64,000 nt of DNA from DASTFP01 sp963744345 (lineage in GTDB: Bacteria; Verrucomicrobiota; Verrucomicrobiia; Chthoniobacterales; Terrimicrobiaceae): contig CAVUTD010000021.1 in assembly GCA_963744345.1 (NCBI GenBank), forward strand, positions 228,315 to 292,314. The letters are read 5' to 3'. The notes beneath the pieces are model-generated. The model saw only the letters and a list, made by a program, of their open reading frames with translations. It was not told the origin of the DNA and ran no database searches. Of the stretch, positions 45,159-53,912 are shown piece after piece. How positions within the stretch are numbered: the first letter of the stretch is position 1; every line of letters starts with the position of its first letter. Position numbers and translations under genes: made by a program.

Positions 45159-47051
45159 TCATTGCGAAGGGACTTGAGCGGAAATCGATCCCGGCTTGTA
45201 CCGTCTCACGAATGCGGTCAAAGTGGGATCGAATCCCTGGATCTCCGCTGTTTTTTCAAAAAAGCGCTCATCTTCGATCATCGCGAAAAGGTCCGGTCTG
45301 CTCGCTGCGGCGGTCCACGCATTCGCGAAATTCACGAAGAGGCTCTTGCCCTCACGGTCCGCGTTTCTCAGGGAGTCGACGAGCTGTTCCACCTTTGAGA
45401 TGACAATGATGTTCGGGTCGTATGACCAGGGAACGCCGGTGAGCGAAAGCGTTGTGATGGCTTTGTGACGCGGATCATAGGGATCGAGAGTGGGACGAGT
45501 TAGGAGGACGGCTTCCCGCATCGGCTGGAGAGGATTTGTCACCAGCCAGCGACGTTGTGGTTGGGTGCATATCAGGAAAGTAGTCACCGCAAGCGCTGCC
45601 AGAGTGGCCGGAGCAAAGCGATGCACGCGACGACCCCAGGCGGTGATCCAATCCAGGCCGAGAGCCGAAAGGCCGATTACGCTGGGAAGCGTGAAGAGCA
45701 GATACCATTCGTAAAGGTAGTAACTTCTCCCGCGCGAGACGATATAAACGAGCGGTCCCGGTAAGGCTAGCACCACCAGAGCGATCCACCCAGCCGGACG
45801 CGATAACCCGAGGCGCAGAATCCCTCCCGCCAGACAGACAAGCGCGGCGGATCGTAGAAAGAGGAATAAATAAGGATGTGCTTCGGCTACCCACTGGAGC
45901 TCCTGATAACCCGCGGAGGGATCGTCCGAATTGTTCCAAGGGATTCCGGCGAGCAGATGGGCTCCCATATTCCTGTGCCAACGGATGCCGATCTCACCTA
46001 GTGCCCGTTCTGTTTTGAAATAGTTGAGCAACTGCGGGATGCAGGGAAGCATCAATTGCAGATAGATCATTCCGGCGACGGTGCTTGCCACGGCAAGCCG
46101 TGGGAGATGCTCCAGCCGTGCATCCCAGTGCGCATGTCGCACGATCAAGGCGATCGCGCCGCACAGGTTGGCGATGGCCACCATGTACAGGCAGCCCGGA
46201 TACGCGTAGAGCACCGCAAATTCCGAGGCGGCAAAACCGATCCACCAGCGCCAGCGTCCCGAGTCGATCGCCTGAATAAGACAGTAGATCATCAGGGGTC
46301 CGAAAAGCAGCGTGAAGATATAACCGCGAAGTTCGATGGCGTAACGCACGTGCCATGGGTGCATGGCAAGGAGAAATGCGGCGATGACCCCGGCCCTTGC
46401 AAAATGAAGGCGCTTGAGCAACAGGGCAAGAGAGCCGATCGAGAGAATTCCAGCGACGAAGCAGGGGAAACGGACTACCGGCTCGCTAAATTGCAGACCG
46501 CTCGGTCGACTAACGGCTCTCCAACATTCCAGAGAGACTTTGGAGAGAACCGTCTGCAGTTGATGGTTCGCGGGCTTCCAGTAATTCCAGAGCGCAGTTT
46601 CCCAACTGGTTTCTCGCAGCTTGAGCTCACCGCTCCTGTCGCGCCGATATTGACCGAGAACGGCGCGGTGAAGGCTGGAATCCTCATCGTCCCATAAGCT
46701 TTGAGGCAAACGCTGCATCCCCCAAAAGGTCGTCGAGGCCATGGCAGCGAACACTAAGGGCCAAAACCAGCGGGGAGTCTTGTCGTGCGGCAACCACGCC
46801 GTAACGCTGCGCCCAGTAGTCCGGAGCCACCATGGAGCGCACAATCCGAGAAAGACAAGAAGGACGAGGTTGATGGCTGCTGCCCACCATTCATAAATGA
46901 CCACGTAGTCGTGGATCCTGAGTGCCTTTCCCGGATCGGGTGTCACGTTCCACGGCTTCTCGGCTGCAAGCAGGAAAACCACGATTACCGCTGCCGCAAG
47001 AAAGCATAGCAAACGTGTCCAGACCAGCGGCGGAAATCGCGGCGCCTTCAA
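45159..47051 (-). CDS. Polytopic glycosyltransferase, family 39-like
   Basis: This 630-residue membrane protein has about ten to twelve hydrophobic segments and the luminal loop typical of ArnT/PMT-like lipid-linked glycosyltransferases. After the first helices comes LWDDEDSSLHRAVLGQYRRD, where Asp-Glu residues correspond to the catalytic acidic site of the family, then long transmembrane stretches and a soluble C-terminal domain (KVEQLVDSLRNADREGK). It would transfer a sugar from a polyprenyl donor to an extracytoplasmic acceptor. Not in an obvious operon; nuoA starts 50 bp beyond its stop. Confidence 0.82.
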   Translation of the reverse strand: MKAPRFPPLVWTRLLCFLAAAVIVVFLLAAEKPWNVTPDPGKALRIHDYVVIYEWWAAAINLVLLVFLGLCAPWWLRTTGRSVTAWLPHDKTPRWFWPLVFAAMASTTFWGMQRLPQSLWDDEDSSLHRAVLGQYRRDRSGELKLRETSWETALWNYWKPANHQLQTVLSKVSLECWRAVSRPSGLQFSEPVVRFPCFVAGILSIGSLALLLKRLHFARAGVIAAFLLAMHPWHVRYAIELRGYIFTLLFGPLMIYCLIQAIDSGRWRWWIGFAASEFAVLYAYPGCLYMVAIANLCGAIALIVRHAHWDARLEHLPRLAVASTVAGMIYLQLMLPCIPQLLNYFKTERALGEIGIRWHRNMGAHLLAGIPWNNSDDPSAGYQELQWVAEAHPYLFLFLRSAALVCLAGGILRLGLSRPAGWIALVVLALPGPLVYIVSRGRSYYLYEWYLLFTLPSVIGLSALGLDWITAWGRRVHRFAPATLAALAVTTFLICTQPQRRWLVTNPLQPMREAVLLTRPTLDPYDPRHKAITTLSLTGVPWSYDPNIIVISKVEQLVDSLRNADREGKSLFVNFANAWTAAASRPDLFAMIEDERFFEKTAEIQGFDPTLTAFVRRYKPGSISAQVPSQ

Positions 47052-47966
47052 AGGTTTTGCTCTACAGAGTAAACTTGATCATGCTTCCAATTTGCTGCCA
47101 ATTATTTCGTATATGGACAGTGCCAAACAAGAAATTGAAAAAGCGGGAAACGTGGCCGCGGATCCTTGCCGAGGAAAGGATCGTTTCGATGTCGGCTGGC
47201 TAATATTTCATTTAATTCAGAAGCGAGAATACGAAGCGGTTTTGTGGGCGACTGCCGCAGACCGAACCCCGGCGACGCCGAACGCTCTCATCTTTGATTC
47301 AGCTAACTACTGAGACTGAGCTTCAGTCTATCAAAGTCGGCAGAAAATGTCGTAAGTAGCATACAAGCATGCAGCCATGCGGCAAACTAGCAGCGAGTCT
47401 TCGCATACTCGGCCTCGGGAGCTTTGCCAGCAGGTTCCACGAAGTCAATAGATTGTGTCGCAAGAAGACATCTTGTTCGGCTGAAGAGGGCACCCCAGTG
47501 GTCAGAGCGGCCTCCTGTTCTGGGCTCCTTGCGAGGAGACGACTCGCGGTCGAAAGCGCCTCTCACCATCTTCAGCTTAAAGCGGCCCTCGCGCTGCTCT
47601 ATGACGTCCTAGGTGCTACAAATCCGTTCGCAGCTCCAAATTCGCGCCTGAGAAAACCGAGCTGCGTTATCACACTGCCTCCAGTTAGGGCAACTCCTGC
47701 GCGCGTTGCGCGAGGAATCGCCGGAGCTACTTTGGGCATCTGACATAGCAGGGGGCGTTTGACGAAAGGGGAATAATAAACACAAGAACACTTTTGGGGT
47801 TTCGCCACCTTCGGGCCAAGAAGTGTAAAATGCGAATAACAGCCCGTCATAGAATTGAAGTGAAGCTTGCTCAACCCGACTGGTGGACTCGAAGATTGTT
47901 TTGGTTACGGCGAGATCGCTGCTGGCGCGTCGGTGTCCGTTCGGCTTCGCTCTCAACAACAATCTC
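47052..47966. other. Boundary region, no supported gene
   Basis: About 900 bp between the glycosyltransferase and the AraC gene. Open frames occur (47092-47313 and 47369-47743 plus) but none shows a family motif or ribosome site. It marks the switch from the conserved backbone to the oxidoreductase patchwork and may be decayed DNA. Confidence 0.4.
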
Positions 47967-48872
47967 ATGAACACGCCCAACCGAACGACCGCCGCAGCGT
48001 TCCCCCGTTATGCCGCCGGCGAAGTTGTGGCGGACAGCGCTTCCCTTCAATGGAAAGAGCTTTTCGTGCGGCGTTACCGATTTCCGAGGGTGGTAGATCG
48101 TTTCCTCGTACCTGCGACCCCTGAGCCGTTAATCTCCTGCGGCCTCGCAGGCTTGGCGGAGTTCCGGGAGCGCGAGATTGGCGAGGCTTGGCTGACACGG
48201 GAGATCGGGCCCGGTCACATTTTTGTCACCCGCTCGAAAACGCCCTATGAAGTCTGCCACACTTCGCCTGTCGGGGAGGAACTCGAAATTGTCCAAGTCC
48301 ACATTGCGGTGGATCGGTTTCTTGCGGCTTTGGAAGTTGCGTTTCCCGGCAAGACCGAGGAAGTGGACGTGATGGATTACTTTGGGCGGGATGAAGCGCT
48401 TGCGCATCTTTGCTTTGCATGCGCCGAGATGCTCTCATCACGGACGCCGGGCAAGAGCAGACGCGTCACAGACCTGGCGCAACTGTTTGCTTCATATATC
48501 GTCGACAAATACATCACCGCAGTCGCAGAGAAGCCCGATTTCCACAGTGGCTTACCAATTTGGCGACTACGCAAAGTGGAGGACCATGTGCGCGAGCAAC
48601 TCGCCGACGAGATTTCAACCGAGACGCTCGCGGAGTTGGTGGAACTAAGTCCGTTTCACTTTTCTCGGGTGTTCAAGCAGGCGACGGGAATGTCGCCGCT
48701 GCAGTTCGTGACGCGCGAGCGGATCAGCCGCGCGCAGCAGCTAATCCGCGAAACCTCGCGCAGCCTCATCGAGATCGCGCTGGAAGTCGGCTACACGAGT
48801 CCGAGCCATTTCGCGAAAGTCTTTCGCCGGGTGACTGGGACGACTCCGAAGGAGTTTCGCACCGCCCTCTGA
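47967..48872 (+). CDS. AraC-family transcriptional regulator
   Basis: This 301-residue regulator has an N-terminal cupin-like sensing part (RFLVPATPEPLISCGLAGLA, then GHIFVTRSKTPYEV) and a C-terminal double helix-turn-helix domain: LAELVELSPFHFSRVFKQAT near 228-247 and SLIEIALEVGYTSPSHFAKV near 270-289, closing with TTPKEFR. I use ATG 47967; the frame is open to 47883. A terminator-like hairpin overlaps its stop and the first copy of a paired 20-bp-spaced repeat follows. I infer that this protein binds those repeats and controls the hydrolase, SDR and ADH genes downstream. Confidence 0.88.
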   Translation: MNTPNRTTAAAFPRYAAGEVVADSASLQWKELFVRRYRFPRVVDRFLVPATPEPLISCGLAGLAEFREREIGEAWLTREIGPGHIFVTRSKTPYEVCHTSPVGEELEIVQVHIAVDRFLAALEVAFPGKTEEVDVMDYFGRDEALAHLCFACAEMLSSRTPGKSRRVTDLAQLFASYIVDKYITAVAEKPDFHSGLPIWRLRKVEDHVREQLADEISTETLAELVELSPFHFSRVFKQATGMSPLQFVTRERISRAQQLIRETSRSLIEIALEVGYTSPSHFAKVFRRVTGTTPKEFRTAL

Positions 48873-48895
48873 GGCGCTGCCAGCCTCGATTTTTA
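48870..48895 (+). terminator. Terminator-like hairpin after the AraC gene
   Basis: GAGGC and GCCTC form a short stem around GCTGCCA, followed by GATTTTT. It overlaps the araC stop codon. Nearly the same sequence follows the first hydrolase gene at 50068-50094. Confidence 0.5.
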
Positions 48896-48897
48896 CC

Positions 48898-48936
48898 GCA
48901 AGAACGCGCTAGGTTGAGCAGGATCGGGCGAGAAGG
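48898..48936 (+). promoter_or_regulatory. Paired direct-repeat operator candidate, copy A
   Basis: GCAAGAACGCGCTAG at 48898 and GCAGGATCGGGCGAG at 48918 form two similar half-sites exactly 20 bp apart, two DNA turns, as expected for an AraC-family dimer or double site. It precedes a 20-codon leader frame (ATG 48947, MSDTAAMPEQLQ) and the hydrolase gene at 49006. Confidence 0.6.
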
Positions 48937-49005
48937 AAAAAGCGCGATGTCGGATACTGCTGCCATGCCTGAACAGCTTCAGGCGCAGCTAAACGCAAGA
49001 ACCAA

Positions 49006-50070
49006 ATGAAAAATCTCGTTATGTCGCTAGCACTTCTGGCCGGGCCATTCTCTGCAATGGGGGCTGATATATCCAATGGGGCAAATAATTTTTATAAAAG
49101 CGATAAGGTAACCGCGCAAAAGGTTACCTTTAAGAATCAATACAACATGAACGTTGCGGGGAATCTTTTCATTCCCAAAAGTATAAAGCAGAGCGCAAAA
49201 AATCCCGCGATCGTTGTCGGACATCCGATGGGGGCAGTGAAGGAGCAGAGCGCGAATCTGTATGCCCAAAAATTGGCTGACCAGGGATTCGTTACCTTGT
49301 CTTTGGATTTGCCCTTCTGGGGAGAGAGCGAAGGGCAGCCTCGCAATGCGGTTTTGCCGGATGTTTATGCCGAGGCTTTCAGTGCTGCGGTGGATTTCCT
49401 TGGCACCAGACCGTTTGTCGACCGGGCTCGGATTGGCGTTCTTGGGATTTGCGGAAGTGGGAGCTTTGTCATCAGCGCGGCCAAGATCGACCCGCGAATG
49501 AAGGCCATCGCGACGGTGAGCATGTATGATATGGGCGCTGCCAACCGCAATGCGCTCAAGCATTCCCTGACCCTCGAACAGAGAAAGAAGATCATCGAAG
49601 AGGCGGTCGAACAGCGCTATGCAGAGTTTACTGGCGGTGAGACCAAATACACCGGCGGAACGGACCATGAACTGAATGAAAACACCCACCCCATTCAGTG
49701 TGAGTTTTATGACTTCTACCGCACTCCCAGAGGTGAGTTCACGCCCGAGAGCAGCTCGCCGACACTCACCACGCACCCCACGCTCAGCAGTAACATCAAG
49801 TTCATGAATTTCTATCCGTTCACGGACATTGAGACGATTTCTCCTCGTCCCATGCTTTTCATCACGGGTGAGACCTCCCATTCCAGAGAGTTCAGTGAAG
49901 AGGCTTACAAGCTTGCCGGTGACCCAAAGGAACTGGTGATCGTTCCCAACGCCGGCCACGTTGACCTCTACGACCGGGTGCATCTTATCCCGTTCGACAA
50001 GCTCACGTCCTTTTTCACCGAGCATCTGAATAGGGTGATGCGCGTGGATGAGCGCAGCAGCACACTCTGA
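49006..50070 (+). CDS. Secreted alpha/beta hydrolase with cysteine-type nucleophile motif
   Basis: This 354-residue protein has a signal peptide (LVMSLALLAGPFSAMGA) and an alpha/beta-hydrolase core. The nucleophile elbow is LGICGSG near residue 147, Cys where Ser is usual, as in dienelactone hydrolases. The acid is in LFITGETSHS and the His in NAGHVDLYD near the end. NPAIVVGHPMGAVKEQSANL near 67-86 is characteristic of this subgroup. It is a diverged paralogue of 56748-57830. The substrate is unknown, perhaps an ester or lactone. It follows operator copy A and its stop is again followed by a terminator-like hairpin and operator copy B. Confidence 0.85.
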   Translation: MKNLVMSLALLAGPFSAMGADISNGANNFYKSDKVTAQKVTFKNQYNMNVAGNLFIPKSIKQSAKNPAIVVGHPMGAVKEQSANLYAQKLADQGFVTLSLDLPFWGESEGQPRNAVLPDVYAEAFSAAVDFLGTRPFVDRARIGVLGICGSGSFVISAAKIDPRMKAIATVSMYDMGAANRNALKHSLTLEQRKKIIEEAVEQRYAEFTGGETKYTGGTDHELNENTHPIQCEFYDFYRTPRGEFTPESSSPTLTTHPTLSSNIKFMNFYPFTDIETISPRPMLFITGETSHSREFSEEAYKLAGDPKELVIVPNAGHVDLYDRVHLIPFDKLTSFFTEHLNRVMRVDERSSTL

Positions 50071-50094
50071 GGCGCTGGCAGCCTCAATGCTTTT
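50068..50094 (+). terminator. Terminator-like hairpin after the first hydrolase
   Basis: GAGGC-GCTGGCA-GCCTC followed by AATGCTTTT. Same arrangement as at 48870-48895, so hairpin plus operator were duplicated together as one spacer unit. Confidence 0.45.
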
Positions 50095-50097
50095 CCC

Positions 50098-50136
50098 GCA
50101 AGAAGGCGCTAGGCTCAGCAGTATCGGGCGAGAAGG
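50098..50136 (+). promoter_or_regulatory. Paired direct-repeat operator candidate, copy B
   Basis: GCAAGAAGGCGCTAG at 50098 and GCAGTATCGGGCGAG at 50118, again 20 bp apart. It lies about 90 bp before the SDR gene at 50227. Confidence 0.6.
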
Positions 50137-50226
50137 AAAACGCGCGTTTGCCGTCCGTGCCTTCAAGGTTTTGGAAGCCATTGGATGCAGGACAACCGAA
50201 TACGACATCGAACCACAAAACCGAAT

Positions 50227-50997
50227 ATGAACAACTATCTCAACTTCAACGACAAGGTTGCGCTCGTCACCGGGGCCAGTTCCGGTATGGGGCTGGCGAC
50301 TGCACAGGCCTTTGCGGAGGCGGGTGCGTCCGTGGCGCTCGTTGACGTCAAAGAGGAAGCGGTGCGGCAATCAGTCGAGAAGCTGGTCAGCGAGGGCCAC
50401 CGAGCCATTGCCATCCCTTGCGACGTCAGCAAAGACGCTCAGGTAGAAGCGATGGTCGAGCGGACGGTCGCCGAGTTCGGCCGACTCGACGCGGCCTTCA
50501 ACAACGCTGGCGTCATGGCTAAAAATGCTCTGACGGCCGACAGCACGCTGGAGGAGTTCGACCGCGTCATCGGTGTCGACCTGCGGGGCGTTTGGAGCTG
50601 CATGAAACACCAATTGCGCCAGATGGAACGCCAGGGCGGCGGCGCGATCGTCAACTGCTCCTCTATCGGTGGCCTTAGGGGCGACAGGGGTATTCCGTCC
50701 TATACCGCCTCGAAGCACGGTGTCATCGGTCTGACGCGGGCCGCGGCCCTCGAATACGCCGCCAAAGGCATCCGGGTGAACGCGGTCTGCCCGGGCACGA
50801 TCGACACGGCGTTTGCCCGCACAGCGTTCAAGGACGAGAAAGAATTCGAGGCTTTGTCAAAATCTTTGCCCATCGGCCGGATCGGCAAGCCAGAGGAGAT
50901 CGCGTCGGTGGTGCTTTGGCTGTGCAGCCCGGGAGCGAGCTACGTGGTTGGGCACGCCCTGGTCGTCGACGGTGGGCAGACGGTGGGGACTCGCTAG
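50227..50997 (+). CDS. SDR family oxidoreductase (intact twin)
   Basis: This 256-residue classical SDR has TGASSGMG near residues 15-22, NNAGVM near 92-97, the catalytic Ser in NCSSIGG, YTASK near 159-163 and a full C-terminus with GRIGKPEEIASVV and VVDGGQTV. It is the undamaged near-twin of 54309-55070 and resembles 62246-63013. Such SDRs reduce or oxidise small carbonyl or alcohol substrates with NAD(P)(H). The frame opens at 50185; ATG 50227 matches the twins. It follows operator copy B. Confidence 0.9.
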   Translation: MNNYLNFNDKVALVTGASSGMGLATAQAFAEAGASVALVDVKEEAVRQSVEKLVSEGHRAIAIPCDVSKDAQVEAMVERTVAEFGRLDAAFNNAGVMAKNALTADSTLEEFDRVIGVDLRGVWSCMKHQLRQMERQGGGAIVNCSSIGGLRGDRGIPSYTASKHGVIGLTRAAALEYAAKGIRVNAVCPGTIDTAFARTAFKDEKEFEALSKSLPIGRIGKPEEIASVVLWLCSPGASYVVGHALVVDGGQTVGTR

Positions 50998-51099
50998 TTG
51001 CTCCTCAAACTGTAAACAGTTGAAATTGGAGGACAAGCTTATGAAAAAACCTCTTCAAACATCGAATACACAGAAAAGTTGCGAAACTGAGCCGTCGTT

Positions 51100-51176
51100 C
51101 TCTCGCCTCGCAGCCAGACGCAGGTCTTGTGATCGGCCACGGCCTTATTGTCGAGAGCGGGTTACACGATCCGATA
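51100..51176 (+). pseudogene. SDR 3'-end remnant
   Basis: CAGCCAGACGCAGGTCTTGT and the following bases encode PDAGLVIGHGLIVESG, the closing segment of a classical SDR. The same piece (PDASFVIG, then ALIVEGGYTVR) precedes the intact ADH gene at 59680. No other part of the SDR is present. A 50-codon frame from ATG 51042 crosses it in another frame. Confidence 0.55.
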
Positions 51177-51196
51177 ACCACCAAAGGAGATAAACT

Positions 51197-51380
51197 ATGA
51201 AAGGAACTGTTCTTTACGGTCCGCGCGACGTGCGTTTCGAGTTCTAATACCCTGGTGCTTTTCTATAAGACATTTTCTTCATCCTACGGCTACACAAGGC
51301 TCGGACACATCAATGATACTAAGGGGCCTCCTTCCGCAGTCGGTTCCGGAACTGTAACGGTTACTTATGAATTGGAGTAA
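51197..51380 (+). pseudogene. Chimeric remnant: ADH start joined to a cyclophilin-like 3' end
   Basis: ATG 51197, with the AAAGGAGATAAACT leader, encodes MKGTVLYGPRDVRFE, identical to the start of the zinc ADH at 59680. At about 51241 the match stops and the sequence becomes the last 45 codons of the cyclophilin-like gene at 63504-63938 (NTLVLFYKTFSSSYGYTRLG and so on), ending at TAA 51380. In the right-hand module these two genes lie about 4 kb apart, so an internal deletion of a duplicated module explains the junction. Confidence 0.8.
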
Positions 51381-51520
51381 ACGGGATCAACTTCATCGGC
51401 CGAAGAGCTTCCCCGCCAGGGCGGCTTGCGTCTGTTGCCCAGAACCGGCAGATCCAGAGGCAGGAGAATTCGCCCATGTTGGCGTGGCATTGGGGCACAA
51501 GAATTGGTCGCCATTTTTTC

Positions 51521-51559
51521 GCAAGAATGCGCTAGGCTGAGCAGGATCGAGCGAGAAGG
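51521..51559 (+). promoter_or_regulatory. Paired direct-repeat operator candidate, copy C
   Basis: GCAAGAATGCGCTAG at 51521 and GCAGGATCGAGCGAG at 51541, 20 bp apart. Homology with copy D (59440) continues for about 165 bp into the following small frame. Confidence 0.6.
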
Positions 51560-51569
51560 AACGTACGCA

Positions 51570-51737
51570 ATGTTGTACATGAATTCCCTGCCTGAAATTG
51601 TTTCGGCTCCGCACAACGACATCGAACATAAGAAAATCGCGAACCTGAACCGCCGTTCTCTGACTGTGCAGGTGGCAAGGCAGCGACGACCAATACCGGA
51701 GGTGATCTTATACAGGCTACATAAGGAGATACCATGA
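51570..51737 (+). CDS. Small leader-like ORF
   Basis: This 55-codon frame starts directly behind operator copy C. Its middle part, SAPHNDIEHKKIANLNRRSL, is closely matched by the small frame at 59489-59653 (SAPHNDIEQINIANLNRPSL); the two ends differ. The stop overlaps the start of the SDR fragment at 51734 (ATGA). Function unknown: it may be a leader peptide, the remains of a gene start, or merely conserved spacer. Confidence 0.35.
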   Translation: MLYMNSLPEIVSAPHNDIEHKKIANLNRRSLTVQVARQRRPIPEVILYRLHKEIP

Positions 51738-51967
51738 GTGGAAAGAAAGTTTGGTTTATTACCGGTGCCGGCCGCGGTATGGGGGTCGACTTTGCGACGG
51801 CGGTCCTCGCCGCCGGCGATGCAGTCGTTGCCACCGGCCGCAACCCGGAGGCCATCGCCGTCGCCGAGCAGTAAGTGCAGGAGCTGCAGGAGCAGATCAA
51901 CGCCTATCGCGACCTATCGACCTCGCTCGCACGAGACGAGGTCAACGATGCTGAGGACCGGCGGTAG
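51734..51967 (+). pseudogene. SDR reduced to its two ends
   Basis: ATG 51734 (with GGAGATACC upstream) encodes 46 residues of an SDR N-terminus: KKVWFITGAGRGMGVDFATA, then VLAAGDAVVATGRN. A TAA follows, and the next in-frame stretch, VQELQEQINAYRDLSTSLAR, is the typical C-terminal tail of the same SDR subfamily. The roughly 200 central residues are missing. Just beyond, RYRFVSDMAS at 51975-52004 is the tail of a zinc ADH. Confidence 0.7.
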
Positions 51968-52081
51968 ATTGTGCGATACCGCTTCGTCAGCGACATGGCC
52001 TCGCGGAAAGAAAGAAGAAAGCAATCGTGGCAAAGCATTCATTGGAATTTACCGGAGTGAATTGAACGAAAAGGATTCGAT

Positions 52082-52215
52082 ATGCAAAACATCAAAGAAA
52101 AAGTCGTTGTGATTACGAGCGCAAGCAGCGGATTGGGCGAACCGACCGCCCCTTCTCGCTACCGAAGGGGCAAGCGTTGTGCTGGGTGCGCGACCGCCTG
52201 GTGAATACCTCACGG
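52082..52215 (+). pseudogene. SDR 5'-end remnant
   Basis: ATG 52082 encodes MQNIKEKVVVITSASSGLGE, an SDR start with the glycine motif, then loses the frame. The continuing nucleotides (GCAAGCGTTGTGCTGGGTGC) still match the SDR relic at 55228. About 45 codons' worth of sequence remains. Confidence 0.65.
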
Positions 52216-52306
52216 GTCGAAGTTCCGCAGTGTACGGTGAATTCGACCACTTTAGGGCAAAATCCCGCTAGGTAAGCAAACGCCTGTGCGCCGATCTGGC
52301 ATTTGA

Positions 52307-53293
52307 ATGAAGATTATCCAAGTTCGAAACAAGCAGAGGGACACATGCCTTACGGGTGATCAACGCTACAAACCAAACCGAAATCCGCTCGAAAAGCACG
52401 GCTCGTTCATGGGCCGTCGAAGATTTGTTGTCGCGGGAGTAGAGGTAGGCTTCGGGGTGGTCGCGGGGTCCCTTATGGCAACCGCAACGTCCATCGCACA
52501 AGCCCCGTCGCATCTTCGGAAGGAACAAACTTCGGCGCCGTCTCTTTCAAACACGAACCAGAAGGCTCGTATCTTCATCACCGGCTCCGCTGACGGGCTT
52601 GGATATGCTGCGGCTGGAACGCTGCTCACTGACGGATACCAAGTCGTTGTCCATGTTCGCTCCCAAGCTCGGCTCGCCGCCGTGCAAGACCTTGTCGATC
52701 GGGGAGCCATCGCGACAATCGCGGATCTTTCCGACTTCACGCAGACGCGAGACCTCGCCAGCCAGGTCAATAAGGTCGGGCAGATGGATGCAGTCATTCA
52801 TAACGCGGGTGTTTACTCGGGTCCACCAGTGCTCCCAGTAAATGTTGTTGCTCCGTATTTGCTCACAGTATTAATCCGTCGCCCCAAACGGCTGATCTAT
52901 TTGAGCAGCGGGATGCACACTGGCGGACGAACAACCCTAAATGGCATGGACTGGACTGGTCGCACGTCCACCGGTTCCTACTCGGACAGCAAGCTTTTCG
53001 TGACGACCCTTGCCGCAGCCGTCGCTCGAATCTGGCCTGACGTTCTCAGCAACTCTGTCGATCCGGGCTGGGTACCGACTAAAATGGGGGGAGCTAATGC
53101 GCCAGATGACCTGCGGCTGGGACATCTTACTCAAGAGTGGCTTGCTACTAGCAATGATCCTGAAGCGGTTACTAGCGGAGGGTATTGGCATCATCAACGA
53201 CGCGTTAAGCCGCATCCCGCTGTCCACGATACGAAGTTCCAAGCTCAGTTGCTCGACGAACTCGCTCGTGCGACAGGCACTCAGCTGGCGTGA
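52307..53293 (+). CDS. SDR family oxidoreductase with Tat-like signal
   Basis: This SDR-fold protein has an N-terminal twin-arginine-like segment, MGRRRFVVAGVEVGFGVVAG, beginning at ATG 52409. The catalytic domain has IFITGSADGLGYAAAGTL, HNAGVYSG, the Ser in YLSSGMHTGG and YSDSK with a normally spaced Lys, similar to protochlorophyllide-reductase/retinol-dehydrogenase-type SDRs. The frame from 52307 gives 328 residues; 52409 gives about 294. Export of an NAD(P)-dependent enzyme would be unusual. A degenerate copy of the operator repeat (52257-52290) lies just upstream. Confidence 0.75.
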   Translation: MKIIQVRNKQRDTCLTGDQRYKPNRNPLEKHGSFMGRRRFVVAGVEVGFGVVAGSLMATATSIAQAPSHLRKEQTSAPSLSNTNQKARIFITGSADGLGYAAAGTLLTDGYQVVVHVRSQARLAAVQDLVDRGAIATIADLSDFTQTRDLASQVNKVGQMDAVIHNAGVYSGPPVLPVNVVAPYLLTVLIRRPKRLIYLSSGMHTGGRTTLNGMDWTGRTSTGSYSDSKLFVTTLAAAVARIWPDVLSNSVDPGWVPTKMGGANAPDDLRLGHLTQEWLATSNDPEAVTSGGYWHHQRRVKPHPAVHDTKFQAQLLDELARATGTQLA

Positions 53294-53396
53294 TTGCAGG
53301 CATTGGCGTTTGGTCCAGCTTCGAACTTCCTGAAACGGAACACATGCCTGCGCATCATTCAGCAAAACCCGGTCTCGCCTTTGCGGAGTCGTCGCA

Positions 53397-53912
53397 GTGA
53401 GTGCACCAGCAGGCGGCCTGTCTCAGGTTGTCATTCGCCCGGCCGAGCCTGAGGACCTGCCAGTCCTCGGACGGCTCGGCGCGCTCCTTGTCCAGTTGCA
53501 CCACGAGTTCGACCCGGCGCGCTTCGTGGCCGCCCCGCCGCGAACGGAGCACCTATACGCCGCCTTTCTCGCGGACCAGCTCGGGAAGCCCAACGGCGTC
53601 GTCCTCGTCGCCGGAATGGGCGGCGAAGTGCTCGGCTACACTTACGCCACCGTCGATGATAGCGACTACATGACGCTGCGCGGCCCGGCGGGATTATTCC
53701 ACGACCTCGTTGTTGATCCGGCACATCGAGGGAACGGTATCGGACAGGTGCTGCTCGACGCCACGCTGGCGGCGCTCAAAGCTCGCGGTGCGCCACGGGT
53801 CGTGCTCTCGACGGCGGAGCGGAACGCCGGCGCCCAGCGCCTCTTCGCACGCGCGGGGTTTCGGCGCACGATGATCGAAATGACGCATGAGTGGGACGAT
53901 GTCGCCTCCTGA
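53397..53912 (+). CDS. GNAT family N-acetyltransferase
   Basis: This 171-residue protein is a standard GNAT acetyltransferase. It opens VIRPAEPEDLPVLGRLGALL, has the acetyl-CoA pyrophosphate-binding motif VDPAHRGNGIGQVLLDATL near residues 111-129, and ends with NAGAQRLFARAGFRRT. It transfers acetyl from acetyl-CoA to an amine or amino group; the acceptor is unknown. The start is GTG 53397. GC content appears higher than in the neighbouring genes, in line with separate acquisition. Confidence 0.88.
   Translation: MSAPAGGLSQVVIRPAEPEDLPVLGRLGALLVQLHHEFDPARFVAAPPRTEHLYAAFLADQLGKPNGVVLVAGMGGEVLGYTYATVDDSDYMTLRGPAGLFHDLVVDPAHRGNGIGQVLLDATLAALKARGAPRVVLSTAERNAGAQRLFARAGFRRTMIEMTHEWDDVAS

Noticed and set aside
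47369..47743. 124-codon frame between the glycosyltransferase and AraC genes
   Set aside because: No ribosome site, no motif and competing frames on both strands; left as unannotated spacer.
49027..50370. 447-codon minus-strand frame
   Set aside because: Antisense to the alpha/beta hydrolase and SDR; it also crosses a terminator and operator region.
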